Shown: positions 44,150 through 54,294 of the stretch, piece after piece
Numbering within the stretch: position 1 is the stretch's first letter
Layout: every line of letters begins with the position of its first letter
Source: an uncultured beta proteobacterium
GTDB taxonomy: Bacteria; Pseudomonadota; Gammaproteobacteria; Burkholderiales; Burkholderiaceae_C
Reading direction: 5' to 3'
Length of the DNA: 64,000 bases
Assembly (NCBI GenBank): GCA_903873485.1
Contig: CAIQOO010000175.1
Span: 62,001-126,000 of the forward strand
Program-made: the position numbers and the translations under genes
The notes under the pieces: model-generated
The model's input: the letters and a program-made list of their open reading frames with translations, nothing else
Databases searched by the model: none
Told to the model about the DNA's origin: nothing

Positions 44150-44161
44150 TCTTATATAAGA
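44150..44161. promoter_or_regulatory. Candidate GntR/HutC operator between gntR and mdh
   Basis: TCTTATATAAGA is a perfect 12-bp palindrome, followed by CATAAGACA which adds a half-site. HutC-type regulators bind short AT-centred palindromes of this kind. It lies between the divergent gntR and mdh starts and just upstream of the proposed mdh -35. Confidence 0.5.
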
Positions 44162-44172
44162 CATAAGACAAG

Positions 44173-44202
44173 TTGGCGATTCAGGAGTTTCAGCGTTACA
44201 CT
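44173..44202 (+). promoter_or_regulatory. Candidate mdh promoter
   Basis: TTGGCG at 44173-44178 and TACACT at 44197-44202 with an 18-bp spacer; the leader to the mdh ATG would be about 75 nt. GGAG precedes the ATG. Confidence 0.35.
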
Positions 44203-44285
44203 GTTGCCGCTCGGCAGTAGATGGCATCTGATCATCTTCGCTGTGCCCGCTGAATTTTTTTCAATAAATTTCTGGAGTTTTCATC

Positions 44286-45272
44286 ATGAGCAAAAAGCCC
44301 GTTCGCGTTGCCGTCACTGGCGCTGCAGGTCAAATTGGTTACGCCATTCTGTTCCGTATTGCTTCCGGCGAGATGCTGGGCAAGGATCAACCGGTTGTTT
44401 TAAGTCTGCTGGAAGTGCCCGTCGAAAAAGCGCAGCAAGCGCTGCAAGGGGTGATCATGGAGTTGGAGGATTGCGCTTTTCCGCTGCTCGCCGGCATTGA
44501 AGCGCACAGCGATCCGATGACCGCCTTCAAGGACATCGATTACGCGATGCTGATTGGCTCGCGTCCGCGCGGCCCCGGCATGGAACGTGCCGAGTTGCTG
44601 GCTGTCAATGCCGAAATTTTCACGGCACAAGGCAAGGCCTTGAATGCTGTGGCCAGTCGTGATGTGCGGGTTCTGGTGGTGGGCAATCCCGCCAATACCA
44701 ACGCCTACATTGCCATGAAGAGCGCGCCAGACCTGCCACGCAAGAACTTCACTGCCATGCTGCGTCTGGATCACAACCGCGCGTTAAGCCAACTGGCAGC
44801 CAAGACTGGCAAGGCGGTGGCTGACATTGAAAAAATGGCGGTCTGGGGCAACCATTCGCCCACCATGTACGCTGACTACCGTTTTGCCACCATCAACGGC
44901 GAAAGCGTCAAGGACATGATCAACGACCATGACTGGAATGCCAACACATTCCTGCCAACCGTTGGCAAGCGTGGCGCCGCCATCATTGCGGCACGCGGCG
45001 TGTCGTCGGCAGCCTCTGCCGCCAACGCAGCCATCGACCACATGCATGACTGGGCACTGGGCACTAACGGCAAGTGGGTCACCATGGGTGTTCCGTCCGA
45101 TGGCCAATATGGCATTCCGAAAGACACCATGTTTGGCTTTCCGGTGACTTGCGCCGGTGGCGAGTACACGCTGGTTGAAGGCTTGGCCATTGATGCGTTT
45201 AGCCAGGAATGCATTAACAAGACGCTCAAGGAGTTGCAGGACGAACAAGCCGGTGTTGCGCATCTTTTGTAA
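44286..45272 (+). CDS. mdh: Malate dehydrogenase
   Basis: Interconverts malate and oxaloacetate with NAD. The product has 328 residues of the cytosolic-MDH-like class. The NAD loop is [20 protein letters not shown], the substrate arginines lie in [26 protein letters not shown] follows, and the catalytic His is in [12 protein letters not shown]. It is the first gene of a plus-strand run leading to acnB. The gntR gene is divergent. Confidence 0.98.
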   Translation: MSKKPVRVAVTGAAGQIGYAILFRIASGEMLGKDQPVVLSLLEVPVEKAQQALQGVIMELEDCAFPLLAGIEAHSDPMTAFKDIDYAMLIGSRPRGPGMERAELLAVNAEIFTAQGKALNAVASRDVRVLVVGNPANTNAYIAMKSAPDLPRKNFTAMLRLDHNRALSQLAAKTGKAVADIEKMAVWGNHSPTMYADYRFATINGESVKDMINDHDWNANTFLPTVGKRGAAIIAARGVSSAASAANAAIDHMHDWALGTNGKWVTMGVPSDGQYGIPKDTMFGFPVTCAGGEYTLVEGLAIDAFSQECINKTLKELQDEQAGVAHLL

Positions 45273-45292
45273 GCTGATTGAAAGGCCGGATC

Positions 45293-46339
45293 GTGACTCA
45301 CCCTCGCAATGTCTTGCTCGGCGCGGCTGTGGCCGCACCGCTGCCGGTTTGTGACCATTTCTGCGGCATCGAGTTGCGGATGGTTAAAAGTCTGGCATTG
45401 CAGAACGAGCTTGCCCGGCAGTACGGCACTTGTGTCTTCGATGTCACGCTCGATTGTGAAGACGGGGCGCCGGTGGGTGGCGAGGTTGACCATGCTTTTA
45501 TGGTCGCAGCCCTTGCCAATCAAGCGTACCTAGCTAGTAAAAATATAGCAAATGGAGCGGTTGCCAGAGTTGCGGCAAGAGTTCATCCGGTCAATCATCC
45601 GTCATTTGAATCTGATGTCGAGATCATTGTTGGCCGCGCTGGTGGCGCTTTGTGCCATTTGATGCTGCCTAAAGTCGAGTCGGTTGCCGACCTTGATCGC
45701 GCTGTGTCGGCCGTGGATTCTGTCTGGCGCGCGGCTGATCGATCCGGCTTTCTTGCCATTCATGCCCTGATTGAATCGCCGCTGGCGGTGCAACGGGTGG
45801 CGGCCATTGCCGCGCATCCACGGGTTCAGTCACTGAGTTTTGGATTGATGGATTTTGTTTCTGCGCACGGCGGCGCCATTCCCGCCAGCGCCATGGGGCT
45901 GAGCTCAGCAGATTCTGGTGCCGAGTTTGACCAGTTCAATCATCCGCTGGTGGTTCGCGCCAAGCTCGATATTTCTTCTGCCTGTCACGCGGCGGGCAAA
46001 GTGCCGTCCCATTGCGTGGTGACTGAGTTCAAAGATCTGGCGGCGGTTGAAACCGCCGCCAGGCGCGCCAGCCAGGCTTTCGGCTACACCCGCATGTGGA
46101 GCATCCATCCCGATCAGATCAGACCGATCTTGAGCGCGTTTTCACCCAGAGATGACGAAATTGAATTGGCCAGTGCCATCATTTGTGCGGCCAAGGCTAT
46201 CGCCTGGGCACCCATATCGGTGCGCGGAAAGCTGCATGACCGTGCCAGTTATCGCTATTTTTGGCAGGTGCTTGAAAGGGCACATCAGACTGCGCGACTT
46301 GGCCATGATGATCCGGCCCAGGCTTTTTTTGTCGGGTGA
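45293..46339 (+). CDS. CitE-like HpcH/HpaI-family CoA-ester lyase
   Basis: A member of the citrate lyase beta/HpcH aldolase superfamily, 348 residues. These TIM-barrel enzymes cleave or form C-C bonds of acids or acyl-CoA thioesters such as malyl-CoA or citryl-CoA. The metal and substrate residues are suggested by [21 protein letters not shown] and [13 protein letters not shown] chose GTG at 45293, with AAAGG before it, over a TTG at 45278. It is 20 bp after mdh and precedes acnB, so a link to the TCA cycle is likely, but the substrate is unknown. A short AT-rich segment at about 45530-45556 resembles repeat debris. Confidence 0.82.
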   Translation: MTHPRNVLLGAAVAAPLPVCDHFCGIELRMVKSLALQNELARQYGTCVFDVTLDCEDGAPVGGEVDHAFMVAALANQAYLASKNIANGAVARVAARVHPVNHPSFESDVEIIVGRAGGALCHLMLPKVESVADLDRAVSAVDSVWRAADRSGFLAIHALIESPLAVQRVAAIAAHPRVQSLSFGLMDFVSAHGGAIPASAMGLSSADSGAEFDQFNHPLVVRAKLDISSACHAAGKVPSHCVVTEFKDLAAVETAARRASQAFGYTRMWSIHPDQIRPILSAFSPRDDEIELASAIICAAKAIAWAPISVRGKLHDRASYRYFWQVLERAHQTARLGHDDPAQAFFVG

Positions 46340-46421
46340 GTGACGATCATCATCATTCCAGCGAAGTCAATTTCATGGAATTAGGGCCACGAAATTATTT
46401 CCACTTCAACCGGAGTTCATT

Positions 46422-47027
46422 TTGACAAAAGAACGGATGTTTTTGTCCCTGGCTGTCATGGTGTCGGGCTGGTTTGCCGGGCCATCCTTCGCAGCAGAAG
46501 CAGACAAAAAGCCTGGCACGACAAGTGCCAGCAAGCCAGCGGTGAGTCGGCTCGAACTCAAGAGCCGGGCCAATCAAATGGCTACAGGCATCCGGGCCGC
46601 CGAACTGGCCCTGACACCTGCCGAATTGGCGATCGCCCAACGTGTGGAAGTCGGCGAAGTCGCTTGTGAACTCGGTGTGACAGTGAATGTCAAATCAGAT
46701 GCCCGCATGCCCGGCTACTTTGATGTGCAAGTCAAAAAATTCAAATTTCGGATGACACCGGTAGTCACCAGCACCGGGGCCATCCGGCTAGAGGATCTGC
46801 GAGCCGGCGCTGTGTGGCTTCAGTTGTCCAATAAATCCATGCTGATGAGCCAAAAACAGGGGTCACGATTGGCCGATGTCTGCATGAATCCGGCTCAACG
46901 GGCGGTCGCCCATGCCATGGAAATCAATCCGCCCGTCAGTTTGCTTGAGCCTGTACAAGCACCCAGTCAGGCGGCAGTGCCAACACCCGCGCCCACCGTG
47001 CCGCCGCCCGTCACGGTTGTTCAATAA
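46422..47027 (+). CDS. Exported hypothetical protein between the CitE-like gene and acnB
   Basis: I do not recognise a domain. The 201-residue product has a signal peptide (MTKERMFLSLAVMVSGWFAG then FAAEA), a Lys/Ser-rich linker, a central region with VEVGEVACELGVTVNVKSDA and two cysteines (in VACELG and DVCMN), and a Pro/Ala/Thr-rich tail. The TTG start is supported by GGAG six bases upstream; an ATG five codons later is an alternative. The cysteines suggest a periplasmic disulfide. It lies in the mdh-acnB run and is probably co-transcribed. Confidence 0.75.
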   Translation: MTKERMFLSLAVMVSGWFAGPSFAAEADKKPGTTSASKPAVSRLELKSRANQMATGIRAAELALTPAELAIAQRVEVGEVACELGVTVNVKSDARMPGYFDVQVKKFKFRMTPVVTSTGAIRLEDLRAGAVWLQLSNKSMLMSQKQGSRLADVCMNPAQRAVAHAMEINPPVSLLEPVQAPSQAAVPTPAPTVPPPVTVVQ

Positions 47028-47091
47028 ACTGCTGTTTTGAACCCCCGCTTCAAGTTATTGTTCGCCATTTTTGTTTGATAAGGAGTTTCTC

Positions 47092-49689
47092 ATGTTGCAA
47101 GCCTATCGCGCCCATGTTGCAGAGCGCGCCACTCTCGGCATCCCTGCGCTGCCTCTGACTGCCCAGCAGACTGCAGAACTGATCGAGTTGCTGAAAAGTC
47201 CGCCCAAGGGCGAGGAGTCATTCCTGCTTGAGTTGATCACGCATCGGGTGCCCGCCGGCGTCGATGATGCCGCAAAGGTCAAGGCCAGCTACCTGGCGGC
47301 TGTGGCGCACGGCACAGAAATTTGTTCGTTGATCAGCCGTGAAAAGGCCACTGAACTGCTGGGCACCATGCTGGGCGGCTACAACCTGACCCCGCTGATC
47401 GACTTGCTTGATGACGCAGCAGTGGCTGGTGTGGCGGCAGAGGCGTTAAAGAAGACTTTGCTGATGTTTGACCAGTTCCACGATGTCAAGGAAAAAGCCG
47501 ACAAGGGCAATGCCTATGCCAAGGCGGTTTTGCAAAGCTGGGCCGATGCCGAGTGGTTCACCAGCCGCCCCGAAGTGCCAAAAAGCATCACCTTGACTGT
47601 GCTCAAGGTCACCGGCGAAACCAACACAGACGACCTGAGCCCGGCCCCTGATGCCTGGAGCCGCCCCGACATTCCGCTGCATGCACTGGCCATGCTCAAA
47701 AACAAGCGCGACGGCATCACGCCGGAAGAAGACGGCAAGCGTGGCCCGGTCAAGTTCATTGAAGACCTGCGTGCGCGGGGCAATCTGGTGGCTTATGTCG
47801 GTGATGTCGTTGGCACCGGGTCGAGCCGCAAATCGGCCACCAACAGCGTGTTGTGGTTTACTGGCGAAGACATTCCTTTTGTGCCTAACAAGCGTTTTGG
47901 CGGTGTTTGTCTGGGTGCCAAAATTGCCCCGATTTTTTACAACACCATGGAAGATGCCGGCGCGTTGCCGATCGAGCTGGACGTGAGCCAGATGAACATG
48001 GGCGACACGATTGAATTGCGCCCCTACGATGGCACCGCACTCAAGGACGGTCAGGTGATTGCCAAGTTCACGCTTAAAAGCGAGGTGCTGCTGGATGAAG
48101 TGCGCGCTGGTGGGCGCATTCCCTTGATCATTGGTCGCGGTTTGACCGCCAAGGCGCGTGAGTCACTGGGCCTGCCGGTATCTGCGCTGTTCCGTTTGCC
48201 GCAAAACCCCAAGGCGACCGGCAAGGGTTTCACTCTGGCGCAAAAAATGGTCGGTCGCGCCTGCGGCTTGCCAGAAGGCCAGGGCGTGTTGCCCGGCACC
48301 TATTGCGAGCCAAAAATGACCAGCGTCGGCTCGCAGGACACCACCGGCCCGATGACGCGTGACGAACTCAAAGACCTGGCCTGCCTGGGTTTCAGTGCGG
48401 ATTTGGTGATGCAGTCCTTCTGCCACACGGCGGCTTACCCGAAACTGGTGGACGTGAAAATGCACCACGAGCTGCCTGAGTTCATCAGCAATCGCGGCGG
48501 CATTCCGCTGCGCCCGGGCGACGGCATCATCCACAGTTGGCTCAACCGCATGTTGCTGCCCGATACCGTGGGCACCGGTGGCGACAGTCACACCCGTTTC
48601 CCGATTGGCATCAGCTTCCCGGCCGGTTCGGGCCTGGTGGCCTTTGGCGCGGCCACCGGCGTGATGCCGCTCGACATGCCCGAGAGCGTGCTGGTGCGTT
48701 TCAAAGGTCAGATGCAGCCTGGCATCACCTTGCGTGACCTGGTCAACGCCATTCCGCTGTATGCCATCAAGGCTGGCTTGCTGACAGTGGCCAAGCAAGG
48801 CAAGAAAAACGTGTTTTCAGGCCGAATCCTTGAAATCGAGGGCCTGCCAGACCTCAAGGTCGAACAGGCGTTTGAATTGAGTGATGCCTCTGCCGAGCGC
48901 AGCGCTGCTGGCTGCACCGTGTTTCTGAATAAGGAACCGATCATTGAATACATCAACAGCAATATCGTGATGCTCAAGTGGATGATCGCCAATGGCTACT
49001 CTGACGTGCGCACCATCAACCGTCGCATCAAGGCGATGGAAGCCTGGCTGGCCAATCCGCAATTGCTCAAGGCCGATGCCGATGCCGAATATGACAGTGT
49101 GATCGAGATCGATCTGGCCGATATCCATGAACCCATCGTGGCTTGCCCGAACGATCCTGACGATGTCAAAACCTTGGCCGACGTGGCCGGTGCAAAAATT
49201 GACGAGGTGTTCATTGGTTCTTGCATGACCAATATCGGCCACTTCCGCGCGGCTTCCAAACTGCTGGAAAACAAGCGTGATATCCCGGTCAAGCTGTGGA
49301 TGGCGCCTCCCACCAAAATGGATGCCAAACAACTCACCGAAGAAGGTCATTACGGCGTGCTTGGCTCGGCTGGCGCCCGCATGGAAATGCCGGGCTGCAG
49401 CCTGTGCATGGGCAATCAGGCGCAGGTGAAAGAAGGGGCTACGGTGTTTTCCACCAGCACGCGCAACTTCCCGAACCGCCTGGGCAAAAACAGCAATGTG
49501 TATCTGGGCAGTGCCGAACTGGCTGCGATTTGCTCCAAGCTGGGCCGCATCCCGACCAAGGCCGAGTACATGGCCGACATGGGTGTATTGACGGCGGCCA
49601 GCAGCAAAATTTACCAGTATCTGAATTTTGACAAGGTGCAAGACTACACCGACGCTGCCGCAACCGTCAAGGAAACTGCCGCTGTTTGA
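47092..49689 (+). CDS. acnB: Aconitate hydratase B / 2-methylisocitrate dehydratase
   Basis: A TCA-cycle [4Fe-4S] enzyme that isomerises citrate and isocitrate; AcnB also handles 2-methylisocitrate. The product has 865 residues with the AcnB-specific N-terminal HEAT-like domain ([20 protein letters not shown]). A swivel domain follows, and then the catalytic domains. Cluster cysteines are in [16 protein letters not shown] and [17 protein letters not shown] lies before the ATG, which favours it over an in-frame start at 47071. A terminator follows. Confidence 0.97.
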   Translation: MLQAYRAHVAERATLGIPALPLTAQQTAELIELLKSPPKGEESFLLELITHRVPAGVDDAAKVKASYLAAVAHGTEICSLISREKATELLGTMLGGYNLTPLIDLLDDAAVAGVAAEALKKTLLMFDQFHDVKEKADKGNAYAKAVLQSWADAEWFTSRPEVPKSITLTVLKVTGETNTDDLSPAPDAWSRPDIPLHALAMLKNKRDGITPEEDGKRGPVKFIEDLRARGNLVAYVGDVVGTGSSRKSATNSVLWFTGEDIPFVPNKRFGGVCLGAKIAPIFYNTMEDAGALPIELDVSQMNMGDTIELRPYDGTALKDGQVIAKFTLKSEVLLDEVRAGGRIPLIIGRGLTAKARESLGLPVSALFRLPQNPKATGKGFTLAQKMVGRACGLPEGQGVLPGTYCEPKMTSVGSQDTTGPMTRDELKDLACLGFSADLVMQSFCHTAAYPKLVDVKMHHELPEFISNRGGIPLRPGDGIIHSWLNRMLLPDTVGTGGDSHTRFPIGISFPAGSGLVAFGAATGVMPLDMPESVLVRFKGQMQPGITLRDLVNAIPLYAIKAGLLTVAKQGKKNVFSGRILEIEGLPDLKVEQAFELSDASAERSAAGCTVFLNKEPIIEYINSNIVMLKWMIANGYSDVRTINRRIKAMEAWLANPQLLKADADAEYDSVIEIDLADIHEPIVACPNDPDDVKTLADVAGAKIDEVFIGSCMTNIGHFRAASKLLENKRDIPVKLWMAPPTKMDAKQLTEEGHYGVLGSAGARMEMPGCSLCMGNQAQVKEGATVFSTSTRNFPNRLGKNSNVYLGSAELAAICSKLGRIPTKAEYMADMGVLTAASSKIYQYLNFDKVQDYTDAAATVKETAAV

Positions 49690-49730
49690 GTGATCCGGGT
49701 CTGGCCAGAGCCGGCCAGATGACAAGACAA

Positions 49731-49765
49731 ACGCCTCGCGATGGAAGTCGTGAGGCGTTTTTTTT
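49731..49765 (+). terminator. Rho-independent terminator after acnB
   Basis: A 10-bp stem ACGCCTCGCG/CGTGAGGCGT (one G-T pair) with an 8-nt loop runs into eight or nine T residues. Confidence 0.9.
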
Positions 49766-49776
49766 GACAACGTGAC

Positions 49777-50298
49777 TCACATCGGTGGCAAGCTGGCACC
49801 CGGGCCAAGTGCCTTGTCCATCAGCACGACATCAAGCCATCGGTCAAACTTCCAGCCGCAGCACTTGAGCACCCCCGCATCGGTAAAGCCGGCGCTACGG
49901 TGCACGCCAATCGATGCCGTGTTGGCAGAGTCGCCGATCACGGCAATCAGTTTTCTGACCCCCACTTGCTGGGCACGGCTGGCCAGTTCACCCAGCAATG
50001 CGCGCCCCAGGCCGCTGCCTGCTGCCTTGTGGACAAGATAAATCGAGTCTTCAGCCGAAAAGCGGTAAGCCGGACGCGGCTTGAACCAGTTGCAGTAGGC
50101 AAAACCCAAAACCTGTTGACCATCTACGGCAACCAGGTAAGGCAGGTTTTTGGCCAGCACATCGGCGCGTCGTTGCGCCATGTCCAGGGCACTCGGGGGT
50201 TCAATCTCGAAAGTGCCAGTGCCATGGAGAACATGGTGCCGGTATATATCGGTGATTTGCGCGATGTCGTCGTCTTGACTGTTTCTGATGATGGGCAT
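49777..50298 (-). CDS. GNAT acetyltransferase, phosphinothricin acetyltransferase-like
   Basis: A 173-residue N-acetyltransferase. The N-terminus IIRNSQDDDIAQITDIYRHH, GTFEIEPPS, and the acetyl-CoA loop HKAAGSGLGRALLGEL are those of the Pat/Bar-like GNAT group, which in many bacteria acetylates phosphinothricin, methionine sulfoximine or related amines. A longer frame reaches 50364, but MPIIRNSQDDD is the family start. It is divergent from rpsP. The natural substrate is not known. Confidence 0.88.
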   Translation of the reverse strand: MPIIRNSQDDDIAQITDIYRHHVLHGTGTFEIEPPSALDMAQRRADVLAKNLPYLVAVDGQQVLGFAYCNWFKPRPAYRFSAEDSIYLVHKAAGSGLGRALLGELASRAQQVGVRKLIAVIGDSANTASIGVHRSAGFTDAGVLKCCGWKFDRWLDVVLMDKALGPGASLPPM

Positions 50299-50311
50299 GG
50301 TGTGTATTGGA

Positions 50312-50317
50312 TATAAT
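50312..50317 (+). promoter_or_regulatory. Candidate -10 box of the rpsP operon
   Basis: TATAAT in the gap between the divergent GNAT gene and rpsP. No good -35 is visible, only TGATGG at the right distance. The leader would be about 100 nt. Confidence 0.35.
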
Positions 50318-50424
50318 GCTGGGTTGTCTGGCGTGCTGCTGACCGGCTGGTCGGCGGGCTGCAAACATCAGGCTGCTTGCTCAATTCATGTGGAATTCAA
50401 TCTCCACTTCCCAAAGGATAAATC

Positions 50425-50676
50425 ATGGTCGTCATTCGACTCGCCCGTGGCGGTGCAAAAGCTCGCCCGTTTTTCAATATTGTGGTTTCTGACAAGCGTA
50501 ACCGCCGTGATGGTCGTTTCATTGAGCGCATCGGTTTTTACAATCCGATCGCCACCGCCAGCGAAGAGAGTATTCGGGTGGCCCAAGATCGCTTGACTTA
50601 CTGGATGAGTGTGGGTGCCCAAGCCTCGCCCACGGTGGAGCGGCTGGTCAGTCAGGCGGCCAAAAAAGCCGCCTGA
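50425..50676 (+). CDS. rpsP: 30S ribosomal protein S16
   Basis: The 83-residue small-subunit protein, opening [20 protein letters not shown] with the conserved [14 protein letters not shown]. It is first in the conserved operon rpsP-rimM-trmD-rplS, with AAAGGAT before the ATG. Confidence 0.98.
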   Translation: MVVIRLARGGAKARPFFNIVVSDKRNRRDGRFIERIGFYNPIATASEESIRVAQDRLTYWMSVGAQASPTVERLVSQAAKKAA

Positions 50677-50684
50677 CAACTTTC

Positions 50685-51248
50685 ATGTTGCCCGGCCTGG
50701 AGGCCACCCAATTGCCGGTCGATGCCATCGAAGTTGGGCGCATCGCCGAGGCCTGGGGCATCAAGGGCTGGTTCAAGGTACTGCCCTACAGCGCCGATCC
50801 CGAGGCGCTTTTTTCTTCCCCCTGCTGGTTTTTGCTGCCTGCAGAAAAAGGCGCCAAGGCTTTCATCGGTGTTGGCAAACTGGCCATCAAAGAAGCCAAG
50901 ACTCATTCGGACACCGTGGTGGCGTGCGCCCATCAAGTCGATGACAGAAATGCTGCTGACGCTCTTCGCGGTGCCCGCATTTTCATCTCCCGGGCCAGTT
51001 TTCCTGCTGCTTCCAAAGACGAGTATTACTGGGTTGACCTGATCGGGCTTGAAGTGGTCAATCGGGAGCAGCAGTCTCTGGGGCAGGTGCGCGATCTGTT
51101 GTCAACTGGTCCGCAAACTGTGCTGATGATCGACTTTGTTGCCGACGGGAAAACGCAAGAGCGGATGATTCCATTTGTCTCGGTTTATATTGACGACGTC
51201 GATTTGAACGCAAAAAAAATCCGGGTGGACTGGCAAGCCGATTTTTAG
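50685..51248 (+). CDS. rimM: Ribosome maturation factor RimM
   Basis: Assists assembly of the 30S head. 187 residues. The N-terminal domain has [20 protein letters not shown] and the PRC-barrel domain has [15 protein letters not shown] and [14 protein letters not shown]. It starts eight bases after rpsP. Confidence 0.97.
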   Translation: MLPGLEATQLPVDAIEVGRIAEAWGIKGWFKVLPYSADPEALFSSPCWFLLPAEKGAKAFIGVGKLAIKEAKTHSDTVVACAHQVDDRNAADALRGARIFISRASFPAASKDEYYWVDLIGLEVVNREQQSLGQVRDLLSTGPQTVLMIDFVADGKTQERMIPFVSVYIDDVDLNAKKIRVDWQADF

Positions 51249-51258
51249 CCACACCATC

Positions 51259-52002
51259 ATGCAATTTGATGTTGTCACGCTGTTTCCCGAACTGTTTGCC
51301 GCCTTTTTGACCACCGGCATCACCCGCCGGGCGTTTGCCTCGGGGCAGGTCAGCGTCAAGCTTACCAATCCGCGCGACTTCGCCGTCGGCAATTACCGTC
51401 GCATCGATGACCGACCTTTTGGCGGTGGCCCCGGCATGGTCATGCTGGCCGAGCCGCTTGACCAGTGCCTGTCGGCGATTCGCGCGCAACGAAACGATGC
51501 AGCGCCGGTGCTGTTGTTTTCGCCGGCGGGGCAGGTCCTGAACCACGCCATGGTGTCGCACTGGGCGGCCAGCGAAGGGGCGGTGCTGGTGTGTGGACGG
51601 TATGAGGGCATTGACCAGCGTTTTATCGATCAACATGTCACCGGGCAAATCAGTCTGGGTGATTTTGTCTTGTCGGGTGGCGAAATCGCGGCGATGGCCT
51701 TGCTTGATGCCGTGGCCCGTTTGCAGCCGGGTGTGCTGGGCGATGCTGACAGCCATGCGCAAGACAGCTTCAACCCGGCGCTTGACGGTCTGCTCGATTG
51801 CCCGCATTACACCCGGCCTGAAAGCTGGCAGGGCAGGCCGGTGCCCGAGGTACTTTTGTCGGGTCACCATCTGCGCATTGAGCGCTGGCGGCGCGACCAG
51901 CGGCTGGCCCTGACGGCGCGGCAGCGCCCGCAGCTTATCGCCTTGGCCAGGCAGGCAGGACGGCTGACCGCTGCTGATGAAGCCCTGCTGGCCGGGCTAT
52001 AA
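51259..52002 (+). CDS. trmD: tRNA (guanine-37-N1)-methyltransferase
   Basis: Methylates G37 of tRNAs to prevent frameshifting. 247 residues. SPOUT-family signatures are [13 protein letters not shown], the [12 protein letters not shown] loop and the trefoil-knot segment [20 protein letters not shown]. Ten bases separate it from rimM. Confidence 0.98.
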   Translation: MQFDVVTLFPELFAAFLTTGITRRAFASGQVSVKLTNPRDFAVGNYRRIDDRPFGGGPGMVMLAEPLDQCLSAIRAQRNDAAPVLLFSPAGQVLNHAMVSHWAASEGAVLVCGRYEGIDQRFIDQHVTGQISLGDFVLSGGEIAAMALLDAVARLQPGVLGDADSHAQDSFNPALDGLLDCPHYTRPESWQGRPVPEVLLSGHHLRIERWRRDQRLALTARQRPQLIALARQAGRLTAADEALLAGL

Positions 52003-52099
52003 TGGCGGGCTAACCGATCCTCTGCAAGGCCGTCTGGGCATCCACCCAGGCACACATCAATTCTGATGCTGGCGCTGGCAAGATCATTGAAGGCACTCC

Positions 52100-52486
52100 A
52101 TGAATCTGATTCAAACTCTTGAGCAAGAAGAAATTGCTCGTCTCAACAAAACCATTCCTGATTTTGGTCCCGGTGACACGGTGATTGTCAGCCTCAACGT
52201 GGTTGAAGGTGCGCGCAAGCGGCTGCAGGCCTACGAAGGGGTTGTGATTGCCAAGCGCAACCGGGGTTTCAACAGCGGCTTTACGGTTCGCAAGATATCC
52301 AGCGGTGAAGGGGTCGAACGCACTTTCCAGACCTACAGCCCGTTGATCGCCAGCATTGAGGTCAAGCGTCGCGGTGATGTGCGCCGTGCCAAGCTCTACT
52401 ACCTGCGTGACCGCAGCGGCAAGTCGGCGCGCATCAAAGAAAAACTGCCGGCCCGCAAGGTGGCTACCGCTGCTGCTGCTGCGTAA
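52100..52486 (+). CDS. rplS: 50S ribosomal protein L19
   Basis: 128 residues, with the L19 core [32 protein letters not shown] and [19 protein letters not shown]. It closes the rpsP operon. The 97-bp gap after trmD holds no gene. A terminator follows. Confidence 0.98.
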   Translation: MNLIQTLEQEEIARLNKTIPDFGPGDTVIVSLNVVEGARKRLQAYEGVVIAKRNRGFNSGFTVRKISSGEGVERTFQTYSPLIASIEVKRRGDVRRAKLYYLRDRSGKSARIKEKLPARKVATAAAAA

Positions 52487-52503
52487 ATCGGCACTCGCCC
52501 CAA

Positions 52504-52539
52504 AAAAGCCGCCTTCTGGTCGCAGTGGCGGTTTTTTTT
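52504..52539 (+). terminator. Rho-independent terminator after rplS
   Basis: The stem AAAAGCCGCC/GGCGGTTTTT, with a GT pair and a 13-nt loop, ends in eight T residues. Confidence 0.8.
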
Positions 52540-52556
52540 CGCTTGTCATTTTTCCC

Positions 52557-53237
52557 ATGTCCGAAGCCAGATTGCCGCAAATCGACCCGCGTCAGGTACC
52601 GGCGTTTCAGGTTGACCGCCATTTGCCGATGATCGCGCCGGGCCAGCTCCAGCCTGCTGCCTTGCGCCAGCGTTTTGCCAGTCCACCATGCTGGCAGCCC
52701 GAACTGGTGGCTGAAAAGAAATTCATGGATCGCCCGCCAATGCAGGCGGCGGTGTTGATCCCCATCGTGATGCGTCGGGCGCCGATGGTGTTGCTGACCC
52801 AGCGCACCCAGCATTTGTCCACCCATTCCGGTCAGATCGCTTTTCCGGGCGGCAAGGTTGATGCGACTGATGCAGGTGTGCAGGCGGCGGCTTTGCGCGA
52901 AGCGTTTGAGGAAGTCGGCTTGCGGGGCAGTTTTGTTGAAGTCCTTGGTCAATTGCCGGTCTATACCACCGGTTCCTCGTTTTTGGTGACTCCGGTGGTG
53001 GCGCTGGTCAGCCCGGGCTTTGGCCTGAACCCGAATGCGCAAGAAGTTTCCGACGTGTTTGAGGTGCCGCTGTCGTTCTTGATGAATCCGGCCAACCATC
53101 GCCATCACCAGGTGGAGTGGCAGGGGGTGCAGCGCCACTGGCTGTCCATGCCGTATCAGGACGGCCCGGTTGAGCGCTTTGTCTGGGGCGCGACAGCCGG
53201 CATGTTGCGCAACTTTTACCGATTTCTGGCGGCCTGA
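52557..53237 (+). CDS. NUDIX hydrolase, CoA pyrophosphatase type
   Basis: A 226-residue NUDIX protein. The NUDIX box runs from GGKVDATDAGVQAAALREA to FEEVGL, preceded by the CoA-pyrophosphatase-like LLTQRTQHLSTHSGQIAFPG. Such enzymes (NudL/YeaB type) split CoA or CoA-esters into 4'-phosphopantetheine and 3',5'-ADP. The frame is open far upstream inside rplS, but MSEARLPQIDPRQVPAF starts just after the terminator. The CobD-like gene follows 25 bp later. Confidence 0.9.
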   Translation: MSEARLPQIDPRQVPAFQVDRHLPMIAPGQLQPAALRQRFASPPCWQPELVAEKKFMDRPPMQAAVLIPIVMRRAPMVLLTQRTQHLSTHSGQIAFPGGKVDATDAGVQAAALREAFEEVGLRGSFVEVLGQLPVYTTGSSFLVTPVVALVSPGFGLNPNAQEVSDVFEVPLSFLMNPANHRHHQVEWQGVQRHWLSMPYQDGPVERFVWGATAGMLRNFYRFLAA

Positions 53238-53262
53238 GTGCCGCTGCCGCTATGATGATTGC

Positions 53263-54222
53263 ATGAGCTTTATCTCTGTCTTGTTTGCCTTGCTGCTGGA
53301 ACAGGCCAAACCGCTGACGCGCGGCAACCCGATTCACGCGGCCATGCGCGCCTGGGTGCGCTGGTCCACCCACAGCTTTGATGCTGGCAAGCCGTTTCAC
53401 GGCTGGCTGGCCTGGGGTTTTGCCGTGGCCGGTCCGGCACTGCTGGCACTGCTGATTTACCGCTTGCTGGGCCACTTTGTCGGCTGGTCGCTGGATGTGC
53501 TCTGGAGTGCTCTGGTGCTGTACATATCGCTCGGCTTTCGCCAGTTCAGCTCGCACTTTACCGATATCCGCAATGCCCTGGCCAATGACGACGATGCCCG
53601 CGCCCGGGCTTTGCTGGCCAACTGGCAGCAGATTGAAGTCAGGGAGATGCCGCGCAGCGCCATTCTTGGCAAGGTGATCGAGTTCTCGGTGCTGGCCGCA
53701 CACCGCCATGTGTTTGGCGTGCTGGCCTGGTTTTCGGTGCTGGCGGCGTTTGGACTTGGGCCGACCGGGGCGGTGCTGTACCGCTTGAGCGAATTTGTGG
53801 TGCGCTACTGGCAGCATCAGAGCAACGCGCACTACCAGCCGGTCAGTGCCGCCTTGCAGGGCAATGCCCAGACGGCGTGGACCCTGATCGACTGGTTTCC
53901 GGCGCGCGCCACGGCCATTGGTTTTGCCGTCATGGGCAACTTTGAAGAAGCCATTGACGGCTGGCGGCGCTATGCCCAGCGTACCGATGTCAGCAACGAC
54001 GGCCTGGTGCTGGCGGCCACGGCGGGTGCGGTGAATATCCATTTGCCCGGCCTTGGCCTGGATGGGTTGGCCGCGCCTGGCGCAAGTATGGATGAGTTTG
54101 CCAGTGCCCGCCCCTGGCCGGAACTGCCGCACCTGGCGATTGTGGTGGGCCTGGTGTGGCGCGCGGTGGTGATGTGGATCGTGCTGCTGGCCCTGCTGAC
54201 GCTGGCCCGGCTGCTCGGCTAA
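53263..54222 (+). CDS. CobD/CbiB-family membrane protein
   Basis: A 319-residue membrane protein whose N-terminus (FISVLFALLLEQAKPL) and RNALANDDDARARALL region match the CobD/CbiB family. True CobD/CbiB attaches aminopropanol to cobyric acid. No other cobalamin gene is here, and the related AmpE subgroup has other roles, so only the family name is safe. Helices lie at about 45-70, 75-90, 145-165 and at the C-terminus. Followed after 72 bp by hisC. Confidence 0.8.
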   Translation: MSFISVLFALLLEQAKPLTRGNPIHAAMRAWVRWSTHSFDAGKPFHGWLAWGFAVAGPALLALLIYRLLGHFVGWSLDVLWSALVLYISLGFRQFSSHFTDIRNALANDDDARARALLANWQQIEVREMPRSAILGKVIEFSVLAAHRHVFGVLAWFSVLAAFGLGPTGAVLYRLSEFVVRYWQHQSNAHYQPVSAALQGNAQTAWTLIDWFPARATAIGFAVMGNFEEAIDGWRRYAQRTDVSNDGLVLAATAGAVNIHLPGLGLDGLAAPGASMDEFASARPWPELPHLAIVVGLVWRAVVMWIVLLALLTLARLLG

Positions 54223-54232
54223 TTTTTATATC

Positions 54233-54275
54233 AAATTGGCCTCTAGCCCTTGCTGCACCTGCGCTTGCAGCTATA
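54233..54275 (-). repeat. 42-bp family repeat between the cobD-like gene and hisC
   Basis: On the minus strand it reads AAATATAGCTGCAAGCGCAG then GTGCAGCAAGGGCTAGAGGCCAATTT, in two blocks. It fills most of the 72-bp gap. Confidence 0.75.
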
Positions 54276-54294
54276 TTTTTTAAAGTGATTAGTC

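Noticed and set aside
45525-45560. AT-rich block in the CitE-like gene (TAGCTAGTAAAAATATAGC) as a full repeat copy.
   Set aside because: Only the TAGCTA and TATAGC fragments match; the AGCGCTT and ATAAGGGCTA blocks are missing. Noted only as possible debris in the gene entry.
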